From Pseudomonas sp. Seg1 (GTDB lineage: Bacteria; Pseudomonadota; Gammaproteobacteria; Pseudomonadales; Pseudomonadaceae), in NCBI RefSeq assembly GCF_018326005.1, contig NZ_AP021903.1, positions 6,197,501 to 6,261,500 on the forward strand: DNA of 64,000 bases, read 5' to 3'. Position numbers and translations under genes: made by a program. This document shows positions 8,657 to 16,943 of this stretch, piece after piece. Each line of letters begins with the position of its first letter. Position 1 is the first letter of the stretch. Under the pieces are notes generated by a model. The model ran no database searches, had not been told where the DNA came from, and saw only the letters and a program-made list of their open reading frames with translations.

Positions 8657-9574
8657 TCAGGGCTGTGCCGGTTTTTTGAAGACGTAAAACAGGTTCGGCT
8701 CACTCACCAGATACAACGTGCCGTCGTCATCCATCGCAATCCCCTCCGCTTGCGGTACGGTCTTCTTCAAACCCTGCCGACCGCCGCTGATGGACATCGT
8801 GCTCAACGGGCGTCCATCGACATCCAGCTCCAGAATCAATCGCGACTCGTCCGACAGCGCCAATAAATGGCCGCTGCGCTCGTCGTATTGCAGGCTCGAC
8901 AGATCGCGCACGAACATCCCGGCGTCACGCTTGGGATCGTTGATCACATGCACCGCGTAGGACTTCTCCGGATTGAAATGCGGGAAGCCGTGCACTTCGT
9001 AGATCAGCATCGGATTGCGCTCTTTCGCGACAAACAGGCGCTTGCCCACCGAGTCATACGCCAGACCTTCAAAACCTTTGTTGCTGGCCATATGCACGCC
9101 GAGGGTCATCTGCTCAGCGTCCGCCGCGTCGAGGAACGTGGTGCCTGCCTCCAAGTGAATCTTGATCAGCCGCTGCTGACGCTCGTCAGTGATCACGTAG
9201 GTGTCGGCGCTGATGTACTCGACGGCTTCGGGATCGCCGAAACCGATCAGGGCGATACGCCGCAGGATCTTGCCTTCAAGCGACAGTTCGACCAGCTCGG
9301 AATTCTTGTTGGTCACGGTGAACAGGCTTTTGCGCACCGGATCGAAGGTCAGCGCCGAAACATCGTCGTCCAGCCCTTCAATCACCCGCGCCTCAATCTC
9401 CACGCGATACTGATCCAGCCCAATCGACTCGCTACTCTGCGGTTGCCATAGTGTGTGCAAGTTAAACCAGGCGCGCTCGAACAGGCGCATGTATTGACCG
9501 ATCGCAATCAACGCGATCAGGGCAATCACCGACAGGAAGACAATCAGAGGTTTGGGGCGGGCAAGTCGACGCAT
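8657..9574 (-). CDS. SdiA-regulated-family protein (membrane-anchored beta-propeller-like), copy 1
   Basis: This 305-aa protein has one N-terminal membrane segment (about residues 8-30, LIVFLSVIALIALIAIG) and then a periplasmic domain of repeated beta strands. Typical pieces are DVSALTFDPVRKSLFTVTNKN, FEGLAYDSVGKRLFVAKE and the C-terminal AEGIAMDDDGTLYLVSEPNLFYVF. This is the pattern of the SdiA-regulated (YjiK) family, which resembles a beta-propeller. A paralogue starts 117 bases upstream on the same strand. No enzyme activity is established; calcium or ligand binding by the DDDG loop is only a guess. Confidence 0.82.
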   Translation of the reverse strand: MRRLARPKPLIVFLSVIALIALIAIGQYMRLFERAWFNLHTLWQPQSSESIGLDQYRVEIEARVIEGLDDDVSALTFDPVRKSLFTVTNKNSELVELSLEGKILRRIALIGFGDPEAVEYISADTYVITDERQQRLIKIHLEAGTTFLDAADAEQMTLGVHMASNKGFEGLAYDSVGKRLFVAKERNPMLIYEVHGFPHFNPEKSYAVHVINDPKRDAGMFVRDLSSLQYDERSGHLLALSDESRLILELDVDGRPLSTMSISGGRQGLKKTVPQAEGIAMDDDGTLYLVSEPNLFYVFKKPAQP

Positions 9575-9691
9575 GTGGATGGGCTCGGGATCAAAACAGG
9601 CGGATGAAATATCACGCCCGTCTGAACTGAAGCTTAATGGCCACTTGCCTGTCAGGACAATCAGACTTGTCTGAAATTGCCGCGAGGACAG

Positions 9692-10615
9692 TTATCGCTT
9701 TTTTTCGAAGCGATAGAACAGGTTGGGTTCGCTGACCATGTACAACGTGCCCGCCTCGTCCATGGTCACGCCTTCGGCGCGGGGGATGGTGTTCTTCAGG
9801 CCGTTGAAGCCGCCGAGCAGGGTCATGAAGCTGACCTGTTCGCCCTTCTCGTCCAACTCCAGCAACAAGTGCGAATCGGCGGACAGCACCAGTGTGTGGC
9901 CAGTGCGCGGGTCGATTGCCAGAGCAGAGAGATTGCGGATATCCAGCTCATCACTGGCCAGTTTCTGCTTGTCGCCGTTCAGAGTCTGGCTGCCATCGCT
10001 TTTCCAGGTGAACAGTGCCGGCGGGCGTTCTTCACCCAGCAGCAACTGGTGGTTGCGCGGGTCCCAGGTGATCGCTTCGAAGGCCTTGTTCTGGTCTTTC
10101 GACGGACCGAGGTCGTATTTGGGGAAATTGGCGATGTTCAGTTCACGGGTGTCGGCATCGACTTTGACGATCGAGAGCAGGTGCTGGCGCTCATCGACAA
10201 TCGCCATCAAGCCGTTTTCCATGACGGTCAGGCCTTCAGGATTGCTCCAGCCGACCAGCGGCATCTTGCGCAGCACATCGCCTTGCAGATTCAGCTCGGC
10301 GAGAAACGGATTTTTGCCCATCACCGAAAACAGGGTCTTGGTCTGCGGGTTATAGGACAGGTCGGAGGCCTCGTCCTTGTCCATGCCCGTCAGCGGCTTG
10401 GCATCGATGACCACCCGATAGTCCGGCAGCCAGATGCTTTCTTTCTGCTCGGCCTGGCTTTCGAAGCGCTCCAGCACCCACAACACCCCGCGGTCATCCC
10501 AATGCATGGCGAACGCCAGGCCGTATGCCGCGGCAATCACCAACAGCAGCCAGGCATACCAGCGCAGGGCGAATCGTGAGCGGCGTGGCGATTTGAGCTG
10601 AGGTTGAGATGACAT
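9692..10615 (-). CDS. SdiA-regulated-family protein (membrane-anchored beta-propeller-like), copy 2
   Basis: The 307-aa paralogue of the 8657-9574 product has the same plan: cytoplasmic basic N terminus (KSPRRSRFALRW), one membrane helix (about residues 20-38) and a periplasmic beta-repeat domain ending AEGVTMDEAGTLYMVSEPNLFYRFEKKR. Both share the EASDLSYNPQTKTLFSVMGKN-type repeat. It is the upstream gene of the tandem pair, which probably arose by duplication. Function unknown. The two may be transcribed together, though the 117-base gap leaves room for a second promoter. Confidence 0.82.
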   Translation of the reverse strand: MSSQPQLKSPRRSRFALRWYAWLLLVIAAAYGLAFAMHWDDRGVLWVLERFESQAEQKESIWLPDYRVVIDAKPLTGMDKDEASDLSYNPQTKTLFSVMGKNPFLAELNLQGDVLRKMPLVGWSNPEGLTVMENGLMAIVDERQHLLSIVKVDADTRELNIANFPKYDLGPSKDQNKAFEAITWDPRNHQLLLGEERPPALFTWKSDGSQTLNGDKQKLASDELDIRNLSALAIDPRTGHTLVLSADSHLLLELDEKGEQVSFMTLLGGFNGLKNTIPRAEGVTMDEAGTLYMVSEPNLFYRFEKKR

Positions 10616-10781
10616 CGATGGACGCGTTCCGAAATTTCAGGCTATGGGTAATAGCATAAAGAAGCCGGCTAAGACGCCAGAATGAGAGGAATTATCCGTA
10701 CAAGATGTGAAAAAAACGGCAAATGGCGGGATTGCCCTGCACCGTTGCGGGAAGGATCACAAATCTGGATATGAGACCGAC

Positions 10782-10833
10782 TCTTGTAGCGAGGGGATTT
10801 ATCCCCTCACCACAAAGGCTGGCTCCCACAAGA
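10782..10833. repeat. Collapsed REP remnant
   Basis: GCGAGGGGATTTATCCCC (about 10789-10806) runs directly into CTCACCACA, the outer end of the opposite arm, with the middle deleted. TGGCTCCCACAAG follows, from another REP family. This looks like a REP doublet that lost its centre. Apart from it, 10616-10850 shows no gene. Confidence 0.65.
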
Positions 10834-10850
10834 GATTTGCGGTGTGGCGG

Positions 10851-11516
10851 TTAGCGCACGCTGCTGTTGAAGCTGCTCGCACCGACCAGTTCCAGAACGA
10901 TGTCATCGCCGACATTCAGCGGACCAACACCCACCGGCGTGCCAGTGAGGATCACGTCACCGGCCTGCAGCGAGAAGCAGCCGGCCATGTGCTGGATCAT
11001 CGGCACGATCGGGTTGAGCATCGCGCTGCTGTTGCCGTCCTGACGGACTTCGCCGTTGATGGTCAGGCGGATGCCGATGTCGGTCAGGTCGGCGAAGGTG
11101 CTGCCGACCACGAACGGGGCAAGCACCGCCGCGCCGTCGAACGACTTGGCGATTTCCCACGGCAGGCCCTTGGCTTTCAATTCAGCCTGCTTGTCGCGCA
11201 AAGTCAGATCCAGCGCCGGGGCGAAACCGGAGATCGCATCGAGCACTTCTTCACGGCTCGGTTTGGTCGACAGCGGCTTGCCGATCAACACGGCGATTTC
11301 CGCTTCGTAGTGCACCGAGCCGCGCTCGGTCGGAATGCTGAAACCGCCTTCCAGCTCGACCACGCAACTGCCCGGCTTGATGAACAGCAACGGCTCGGTA
11401 GGCACCGGGTTGTCCAGTTCCTTGGCGTGTTCGGCGTAATTACGGCCAATGCACACGACTTTCCCGATCGGGAAGTGGATGCGCGTGCCGTCGACATACT
11501 GGTGCTGATAGCTCAT
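10851..11516 (-). CDS. Fumarylacetoacetate hydrolase (FAH) family protein
   Basis: The 221-aa protein is the single-domain FAH type, with the KVVCIGRNYAEHAKEL opening and the metal-binding E-x-E of SVHYEAEIAVLIGK. Members cleave acylpyruvates or decarboxylate oxaloacetate with Mg2+; the exact substrate is not readable. It lies 41 bases downstream of the D-2-hydroxyglutarate dehydrogenase gene on the same strand, so the two probably share a transcript. That neighbourhood would fit a clean-up role for 2-oxo acids, by inference only. Confidence 0.85.
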   Translation of the reverse strand: MSYQHQYVDGTRIHFPIGKVVCIGRNYAEHAKELDNPVPTEPLLFIKPGSCVVELEGGFSIPTERGSVHYEAEIAVLIGKPLSTKPSREEVLDAISGFAPALDLTLRDKQAELKAKGLPWEIAKSFDGAAVLAPFVVGSTFADLTDIGIRLTINGEVRQDGNSSAMLNPIVPMIQHMAGCFSLQAGDVILTGTPVGVGPLNVGDDIVLELVGASSFNSSVR

Positions 11517-11557
11517 TTACCGACTCCTGCCTTCATTGATTCATCAAGAATTACAGA

Positions 11558-12952
11558 TCAAACCGCGAAGATCTTGCCCGGGTTCATGATGCCGTTCGGG
11601 TCGAACACCGCTTTCACCGCTTTCATGTACTCGATTTCGACCGGGGAACGGCTGTAGGTCAAGTAATCGCGCTTGGTCATGCCGACGCCGTGCTCGGCGG
11701 AGATCGAGCCGTTGTACTTCTCGACGGTTTCGAACACCCACTTGTTGACGGTGGCGCACTTGGCGAAGAACTCATCCTTGCTCAGGTTTTCCGGCTTGAG
11801 GATGTTCAGGTGCAGGTTGCCGTCGCCGATGTGGCCGAACCAGACAATTTCGAAATCCGGGTAGTGTTCGCCGACGATTGCGTCGATTTCCTGCAAGAAC
11901 GCCGGCACTTTCGAAACGGTGACCGAGATGTCGTTCTTGTACGGCGTCCAGTGCGAGATGGTCTCGGAGATGTACTCGCGCAGCTTCCACAGGTTCTGCA
12001 ACTGGGTTTCGCTCTGGCTCATCACGCCGTCCAGCACCCAGCCCTGCTCGACACAGTGTTCGAAGGTTTCCAGTGCGCTGTTGGCTACTTCTTCGGTGGT
12101 CGCTTCAAATTCCAGCAAGGCATAGAACGGGCAGGCGGTTTCGAACGGCGCCGGCACATCGCCGCGCCCCATGACCTTGGCCAGGGCTTTGTCGGAGAAG
12201 AATTCGAACGCGGTCAGGTCGAGCTTGCCCTGGAAGGCGTGCAGCACCGGCATGATCGAGTCGAAATCGGCAGTGCCAAGGACCATCGCGGTGAGGTTTT
12301 TCGGCGCACGATCCAGACGCATGGTCGCTTCGACGACGAAACCGAGGGTGCCTTCAGCGCCGATGAACAGTTGCCGCAGGTCATAACCGGTGGCGTTCTT
12401 GATCAGGTCTTTGTTCAGCTCCAGCACATCGCCCTTGCCGGTGACGACTTTCATCCCGGCCACCCAGTTGCGGGTCATACCGTAGCGAATCACCTTGATT
12501 CCGCCGGCATTGGTGCCGATGTTGCCGCCAATCTGGCTGGAACCTGCAGAAGCGAAGTCGACCGGGTAATACAGGCCTTTTTCTTCGGCGACGTTCTGCA
12601 AATGCTCGGTGACCACACCCGGCTGACACACGGCGGTGCGGTCTGTGAGGTTCACGTCGAGAATCTGGTTCATGTAGTCGAACGAGACCACCACTTCACC
12701 ATTCGCGGCCACCGCAGCAGCGGAAAGCCCGGTGCGCCCGCCCGATGGCACCAGCGCGACCTTGTGCGTGTTGGCCCAACGGACAACGGCCTGCACCTGC
12801 TCGATGGTCTTGGGGAACACGATGGCGCTTGGGGCCGGGGCGAAATGCTTGGTCCAATCCTTGCCGTACGCGTTCAGGGAGTCGGCGTCGGTCAGGACCT
12901 TGCCAGGCTCGACCAGGGTCTTCAGTTCATCAATCAGGGCAGGATTGGTCAT
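11558..12952 (-). CDS. FAD-binding oxidoreductase, probable D-2-hydroxyglutarate dehydrogenase
   Basis: This 464-aa flavoenzyme has an N-terminal PCMH-type FAD domain (PSGGRTGLSAAAVAANGEVVVS and the GGNIGTNAGGIKVIRYG region) and a C-terminal oxidase domain with HIGDGNLHLN and EHGVGMTKRDYL, the D-2-hydroxyacid dehydrogenase pattern. It diverges from serA. In Pseudomonas, D-2-hydroxyglutarate dehydrogenase next to serA re-oxidises the D-2HG that SerA makes as a by-product, pulling serine synthesis forward (published for P. stutzeri). I take the ATG at 12952 (MTNPALIDEL), ten codons inside the longest frame. D-lactate dehydrogenase is the alternative, but the context favours D2HGDH. Confidence 0.88.
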   Translation of the reverse strand: MTNPALIDELKTLVEPGKVLTDADSLNAYGKDWTKHFAPAPSAIVFPKTIEQVQAVVRWANTHKVALVPSGGRTGLSAAAVAANGEVVVSFDYMNQILDVNLTDRTAVCQPGVVTEHLQNVAEEKGLYYPVDFASAGSSQIGGNIGTNAGGIKVIRYGMTRNWVAGMKVVTGKGDVLELNKDLIKNATGYDLRQLFIGAEGTLGFVVEATMRLDRAPKNLTAMVLGTADFDSIMPVLHAFQGKLDLTAFEFFSDKALAKVMGRGDVPAPFETACPFYALLEFEATTEEVANSALETFEHCVEQGWVLDGVMSQSETQLQNLWKLREYISETISHWTPYKNDISVTVSKVPAFLQEIDAIVGEHYPDFEIVWFGHIGDGNLHLNILKPENLSKDEFFAKCATVNKWVFETVEKYNGSISAEHGVGMTKRDYLTYSRSPVEIEYMKAVKAVFDPNGIMNPGKIFAV

Positions 12953-13158
12953 CGACAGAACTCTCGAACAATTCATGGTCATCCTGAGAACGCTTCACGT
13001 CGCAGGAATGAGTGTTTAGCGGGGCGGCTATGCTAGCATACCGACCCCGCAGGACAGTGCCCAAGGCCAGATCTGCGGTAACGGCTTTCCTGCCGTTTGG
13101 GTCAGCTCCAGGCTGCTCCCCTCCCTGCCATTTTTCTCCGGGATACAGGTTTACGCAG

Positions 13159-14388
13159 ATGAGCAAGACTTCTCTCGATAAGAGCAAGATCAAGTTCCTT
13201 CTTCTCGAAGGCGTCCACCAATCGGCTGTCGACGTCCTCAAGGCGGCGGGCTACACCAGCATCGAATACCTGACAGGTTCCTTGCCGGAAGCCCAGCTCA
13301 AGGAAAAGATCGCTGACGCTCACTTCATCGGCATTCGTTCTCGCACCCAACTGACCGAAGAAATCTTCGATCACGCGAAGAAGCTGGTGGCAGTCGGCTG
13401 TTTCTGCATCGGCACCAACCAGGTTGACCTGAGTGCTGCCCGCGAGCGCGGTATCGCCGTGTTCAACGCGCCGTACTCCAACACTCGCTCCGTTGCCGAG
13501 CTGGTGCTGGCCGAAGCGATTCTGCTGCTGCGCGGCATCCCTGAGAAAAACGCTTCCTGCCACCGTGGTGGCTGGATCAAATCCGCAGCCAACTCCTTCG
13601 AGATCCGTGGCAAGAAGCTGGGCATCGTCGGCTACGGCTCGATCGGTACGCAGCTGTCGGTTCTGGCTGAAGGTCTGGGCATGCAGGTGTTCTTCTACGA
13701 CACCGTGACCAAGCTGCCGCTGGGCAACGCCACGCAGGTCGGCAACCTGCACGAGCTGCTGGGCATGTCCGACATCGTCACCCTGCACGTTCCGGAAACC
13801 GCTGCGACCCAGTGGATGATCGGCGAGAAGGAAATCCGCGCCATCAAGAAGGGCGGCATCCTGATCAACGCGGCGCGCGGCACCGTGGTCGAGCTGGACG
13901 CCCTGGCGGACGCGATCAAGGACAAGCACCTGATCGGCGCGGCCATCGACGTATTCCCGGTGGAGCCACGCTCCAACGACGAAGAGTTCGAAAGCCCGCT
14001 GCGTGGCCTCGACAACGTGATCCTGACCCCGCACATCGGTGGCTCGACCGCCGAAGCGCAAGCCAACATCGGTCTGGAAGTGGCGGAAAAACTGGTCAAA
14101 TACAGCGACAACGGTACTTCCGTTTCGTCGGTCAACTTCCCGGAAGTAGCCCTGCCGGCTCACCCTGGCAAGCACCGCCTGCTGCACATCCACGAGAACA
14201 TTCCGGGTGTGATGAGCGAGATCAACAAGGTCTTCGCCGAAAACGGCATCAACATCTCCGGTCAGTTCCTGCAGACCAACGAGAAAGTCGGTTACGTGGT
14301 AATCGACGTCGACGCCGAGTACTCGGAGCTGGCGCAAGAGAAGCTGCAACACGTCAACGGTACTATCCGTAGCCGCGTGCTGTTCTGA
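13159..14388 (+). CDS. serA: D-3-phosphoglycerate dehydrogenase
   Basis: SerA oxidises 3-phosphoglycerate to 3-phosphohydroxypyruvate with NAD+, the first step of serine synthesis; the family also reduces 2-oxoglutarate to D-2-hydroxyglutarate. The 409-aa protein has a substrate-binding domain, a Rossmann core with GIVGYGSIG, the catalytic HIGGSTAEAQ histidine, and a C-terminal ACT domain for serine feedback (HENIPGVMSEINKVFAENGINI). I use the ATG at 13159 (MSKTSLDKSKIKF), matching the E. coli-type length. The 206-base gap to the divergent D2HGDH gene must hold both promoters. Confidence 0.97.
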   Translation: MSKTSLDKSKIKFLLLEGVHQSAVDVLKAAGYTSIEYLTGSLPEAQLKEKIADAHFIGIRSRTQLTEEIFDHAKKLVAVGCFCIGTNQVDLSAARERGIAVFNAPYSNTRSVAELVLAEAILLLRGIPEKNASCHRGGWIKSAANSFEIRGKKLGIVGYGSIGTQLSVLAEGLGMQVFFYDTVTKLPLGNATQVGNLHELLGMSDIVTLHVPETAATQWMIGEKEIRAIKKGGILINAARGTVVELDALADAIKDKHLIGAAIDVFPVEPRSNDEEFESPLRGLDNVILTPHIGGSTAEAQANIGLEVAEKLVKYSDNGTSVSSVNFPEVALPAHPGKHRLLHIHENIPGVMSEINKVFAENGINISGQFLQTNEKVGYVVIDVDAEYSELAQEKLQHVNGTIRSRVLF

Positions 14389-14403
14389 TCGAACGCTGAG
14401 CGA

Positions 14404-14435
14404 CAAAAAAAGGGAGCCTTCGGGCTCCCTTTTTC
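14404..14435. terminator. Bidirectional rho-independent terminator
   Basis: GGGAGCC (14412-14418), TTCG tetraloop, GGCTCCC (14423-14429). A run of A precedes it and TTTTT follows, so it serves both serA (plus) and the converging DUF4399 gene (minus). Confidence 0.93.
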
Positions 14436-14450
14436 ATGCCTGTGGAAAAG

Positions 14451-14876
14451 TTACTCCACGTTGACGGTGATCTTCTTCGAGACGATCGGTGGATCGAACG
14501 GCATATGGCCGCTGTCGCCCAACTCCAGTTGCAGAGTGTGTTTGCCCGGGGCCAATTTGACGTCGGCCTGGGTCTGGGCCTTGCCAAAGTGCATGTGGTT
14601 GGCATCGTTGGGAATCGGCGCACCGGCTGCCGGCAGCTTGTCGACGTCGATCAGCAAATGGTGGTGACCGGAGTTTTTGGTGACATCGCCAGCGGGTGCG
14701 AGGGAGACGTCCTTGACGCCGAACTTGACGGTAAAGGTTTGCGAAACAGTCGCCCCGTCCTCGGGAGAAACGATGAACACTTCAGCACCCTTTGGAGCCG
14801 GAGTCGCCGCACTGGCCAGCACCGAAACACCCATCAGCACACCGGCCATCGCCGCACGTGACATAAAGCTTTTCAT
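14451..14876 (-). CDS. DUF4399-family periplasmic protein
   Basis: The 141-aa protein has a signal peptide (MKSFMSRAAMAGVLMGVSVLASA, cleaved near residue 23). The mature domain is rich in histidine: a GHHHLLIDVDKLP stretch, NHMHFGKAQTQ and the GKHTLQLELGDSGHMPFDPP motif of the DUF4399 family. The histidine clusters suggest metal binding, possibly copper, but no function is known to me. It converges on serA across a shared terminator and is a single-gene unit. Confidence 0.85.
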   Translation of the reverse strand: MKSFMSRAAMAGVLMGVSVLASAATPAPKGAEVFIVSPEDGATVSQTFTVKFGVKDVSLAPAGDVTKNSGHHHLLIDVDKLPAAGAPIPNDANHMHFGKAQTQADVKLAPGKHTLQLELGDSGHMPFDPPIVSKKITVNVE

Positions 14877-15010
14877 TTTCTTCTCCAGTTTTTCCGTAAA
14901 ATCCGCACGGTCATGACAACTTCATGACCATTCGTTGTCGAAGGCACTCGACAACCATAGCAAAGCGCGCCAGAAACACAGGCCGCGATAATGATTTCAA
15001 AGGAGTGACC

Positions 15011-15595
15011 ATGCGTTTTCTGCCTGGCCTGATCTGCCTGCTACCCCTTTTGAGCCCATTGGCTCACGCCGAACTGATTGATGACGTCAACGACCGTGGC
15101 GAGTTGCGCATCGCCATTGAGGCTAATACACCGCCCTTCAATTTCAAGGATGGCGACACACTCACGGGGTTCGAGGTCGAGCTGGGGCAACTGCTGGCCA
15201 ACGAGCTGGATGTACGCGCCGACTTCATCGTCACCGACGAAGGCGATCTGCTCCAGGGCGTTGAAAGCGGCAAGTACGACGTCGCGCTCAACCACATAGC
15301 ACTGACACCTGAACTCAAGGATCGTTTCGACTTCAGCGAGCCATACGGCAAGGTTGAATCGCAGTTGCTGGCGAAAAACGATGAGCAACCACGGCCGATG
15401 GTGCTGGTGCAGGCGTTGACGGAAGAGAAGCCAAAAGCGGCGGCACCAGTGGAGTTGGCGATTCCGTTTCAGAAGGGCAATCCGGCGTTTCAGGCCAGCC
15501 TTGCGAGCGCAATACAGCGAATCAAAGCGGATGGGCGCCTGGCGGCGCTGACCGAGAAGTGGTTCAAAGCGCAGACCACTGAAAACCTGAAGTGA
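15011..15595 (+). CDS. Small periplasmic amino-acid-type substrate-binding protein
   Basis: The 194-aa product has a signal peptide (LPGLICLLPLLSPLAHA, cleaved near residue 18) and a shortened family 3 solute-binding fold: RGELRIAIEANTPPFNFKDGDTLTGFEVEL, then DVALNHIALTPELKDRFDFSEPY, ending with LTEKWFKAQ. The ATG at 15011 follows AAAGGAGTGACC, a good ribosome site. At 194 aa it is shorter than usual binding proteins (about 250 aa); part of the second lobe appears to be missing. No permease or ATPase lies nearby, so it may be a sensor or accessory protein. Confidence 0.8.
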   Translation: MRFLPGLICLLPLLSPLAHAELIDDVNDRGELRIAIEANTPPFNFKDGDTLTGFEVELGQLLANELDVRADFIVTDEGDLLQGVESGKYDVALNHIALTPELKDRFDFSEPYGKVESQLLAKNDEQPRPMVLVQALTEEKPKAAAPVELAIPFQKGNPAFQASLASAIQRIKADGRLAALTEKWFKAQTTENLK

Positions 15596-15605
15596 ACAAA
15601 AAAAC

Positions 15606-15698
15606 CTGTGGGAGCTGGCTTGCCAGCGATAGCGGTGGGTCAGTCAGCAATGATGGTGGCTGACCCAATGCCATCGCTGGCAAGCCAGCTCCCACAGT
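15606..15698. repeat. REP doublet, 'gctggcttgccagc' family
   Basis: GGGAGCTGGCTTGCCAGCGA (about 15610-15629) and its inverted copy (about 15673-15692) flank a spacer that itself contains the inverted pair GGGTCAGTCAGC / GCTGACCC. It fills the gap between the convergent binding-protein and DUF523 genes. Confidence 0.88.
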
Positions 15699-15714
15699 GT
15701 TTTGTGGTGAATGG

Positions 15715-16200
15715 CTAGTCGAGTTTTGTCAGGGCTGTTGCAGCCTGCGGCAGTTCAAGTTCGCTGAAAACCTGCACGCCATGGCGTTTGAGCAGTGCAG
15801 CTGTCACGCCTTCACCGCTGACTTTCACTCCACTGAACGTGCCGTCATACGTCAGCAGATTGCCGCACGACGGGCTATTGGCCTTGAGCACCGCCACCCG
15901 AATACCGTGCTTGCGCACCAACTCTAGTGCCTGCCGCGCACCATCAAGAAACTGTGCGCTGACATCCTCGCCCTCGGTAGTGATCACCGAAGCAACGCCA
16001 TCGAGCACTTCACTACCCTGCCCGCCCGGAATCTCTGCCGCTGCTCGGGGTGTCGGCAAACCGCCCGCGACTTCCGGACACAACGGCACCACACGCCCTT
16101 CGGCAATCCACTGTTCGAGCAAATCAAACGGCCCGCTGGCCCCGCCGTCGTAGCGCACGCGGTGGCCCAACAGGCAGCGGCTGACCAGAATCTTCTGCAT
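15715..16200 (-). CDS. DUF523-family protein
   Basis: The 161-aa protein begins MQKILVSRCLLGHRVRYDGG and contains PLCPEVAGGLPTPR and KANSPSCGN, the conserved cysteine and glycine pattern of DUF523. The ATG at 16200 lies directly after the stop codon of the upstream dioxygenase gene (16203-16205), so the two form an operon. The conserved cysteines (SRCLLG, PLCPE, SPSCG) suggest metal or thiol chemistry. No activity is firmly known to me. Confidence 0.85.
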   Translation of the reverse strand: MQKILVSRCLLGHRVRYDGGASGPFDLLEQWIAEGRVVPLCPEVAGGLPTPRAAAEIPGGQGSEVLDGVASVITTEGEDVSAQFLDGARQALELVRKHGIRVAVLKANSPSCGNLLTYDGTFSGVKVSGEGVTAALLKRHGVQVFSELELPQAATALTKLD

Positions 16201-16202
16201 GA

Positions 16203-16835
16203 TCAGAACGGCTCGTTGCCACGGCGGCGGAACCAACCGGTCAGCGACAAGCGCTCGCGATTCGCCGGCAGCACTTCATGAGGCACCTCGCCGGAGAGAA
16301 ACACCACCAGACAACCGCCGGTGGGCTGCACATCGTGCACGCGGTCGCCGTGCAGATACATGCGCAACTGGCCACCATCCTCCGGCAGCCAGGCATCATT
16401 GAGGTAGACCACCACCGAAACCATGCGCTTGTCATCGTCGCGAAAACGGTCGACATGCCTGCGATAAAACGCACCCGGCGGGTACAGGGCGAAATGGCAT
16501 TCAAAGTCTTCAAGACCGAGGAACAAGCCCCGGTTGAGTGCCTCGCGCAGACTGTCCATCAGGTTCAGATATCGGTCGCTGGCCTCGGCCTGCCCCGGGT
16601 CGATCCATTGGATATGGTCGCCGCGAATCCCCTCGCGAATCTCTGAAAACGGCCCACGGCCAACAGCCGCTGGCGCCAGTTCACCCTCGGCCTCACGTTT
16701 GCGGCACTCGGCCGCCAGCTCGCGGGTCAAACCCGCGGGCAGGAAAATGTTCTGCTGCGACCAGCCGTGTTCGGCCAGGTCGTCGACGATACGTAACAGC
16801 AGCGGGTGTTCAGAGGATATTTGCATGGCGCGCAT
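16203..16835 (-). CDS. 2-oxoglutarate/Fe(II)-dependent oxygenase
   Basis: The 210-aa protein has the double-stranded beta-helix iron site H-x-D...H: FYRRHVDRFRDD supplies the first two ligands and GEVPHEVLPANRERLSLTGWFRR the distal histidine and the 2-oxoglutarate-binding arginine. The fold resembles prolyl 4-hydroxylases (P4Hc). I start at ATG 16835 (MRAMQISSEHP); a second ATG three codons later (16826) is possible and neither has a strong ribosome site. It is followed without a gap by the DUF523 gene. Substrate unknown; a protein side chain is plausible. Confidence 0.85.
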   Translation of the reverse strand: MRAMQISSEHPLLLRIVDDLAEHGWSQQNIFLPAGLTRELAAECRKREAEGELAPAAVGRGPFSEIREGIRGDHIQWIDPGQAEASDRYLNLMDSLREALNRGLFLGLEDFECHFALYPPGAFYRRHVDRFRDDDKRMVSVVVYLNDAWLPEDGGQLRMYLHGDRVHDVQPTGGCLVVFLSGEVPHEVLPANRERLSLTGWFRRRGNEPF

Positions 16836-16943
16836 AGTATGTCGGCGGCAAGAAATCCGACAGAGCCACGCGGCGGCTGGATACGAATTCTCGACAAGTA
16901 CCGGCACCGCACGGAGAATAGTCCGCTGCTGACAGGAGTCCCT

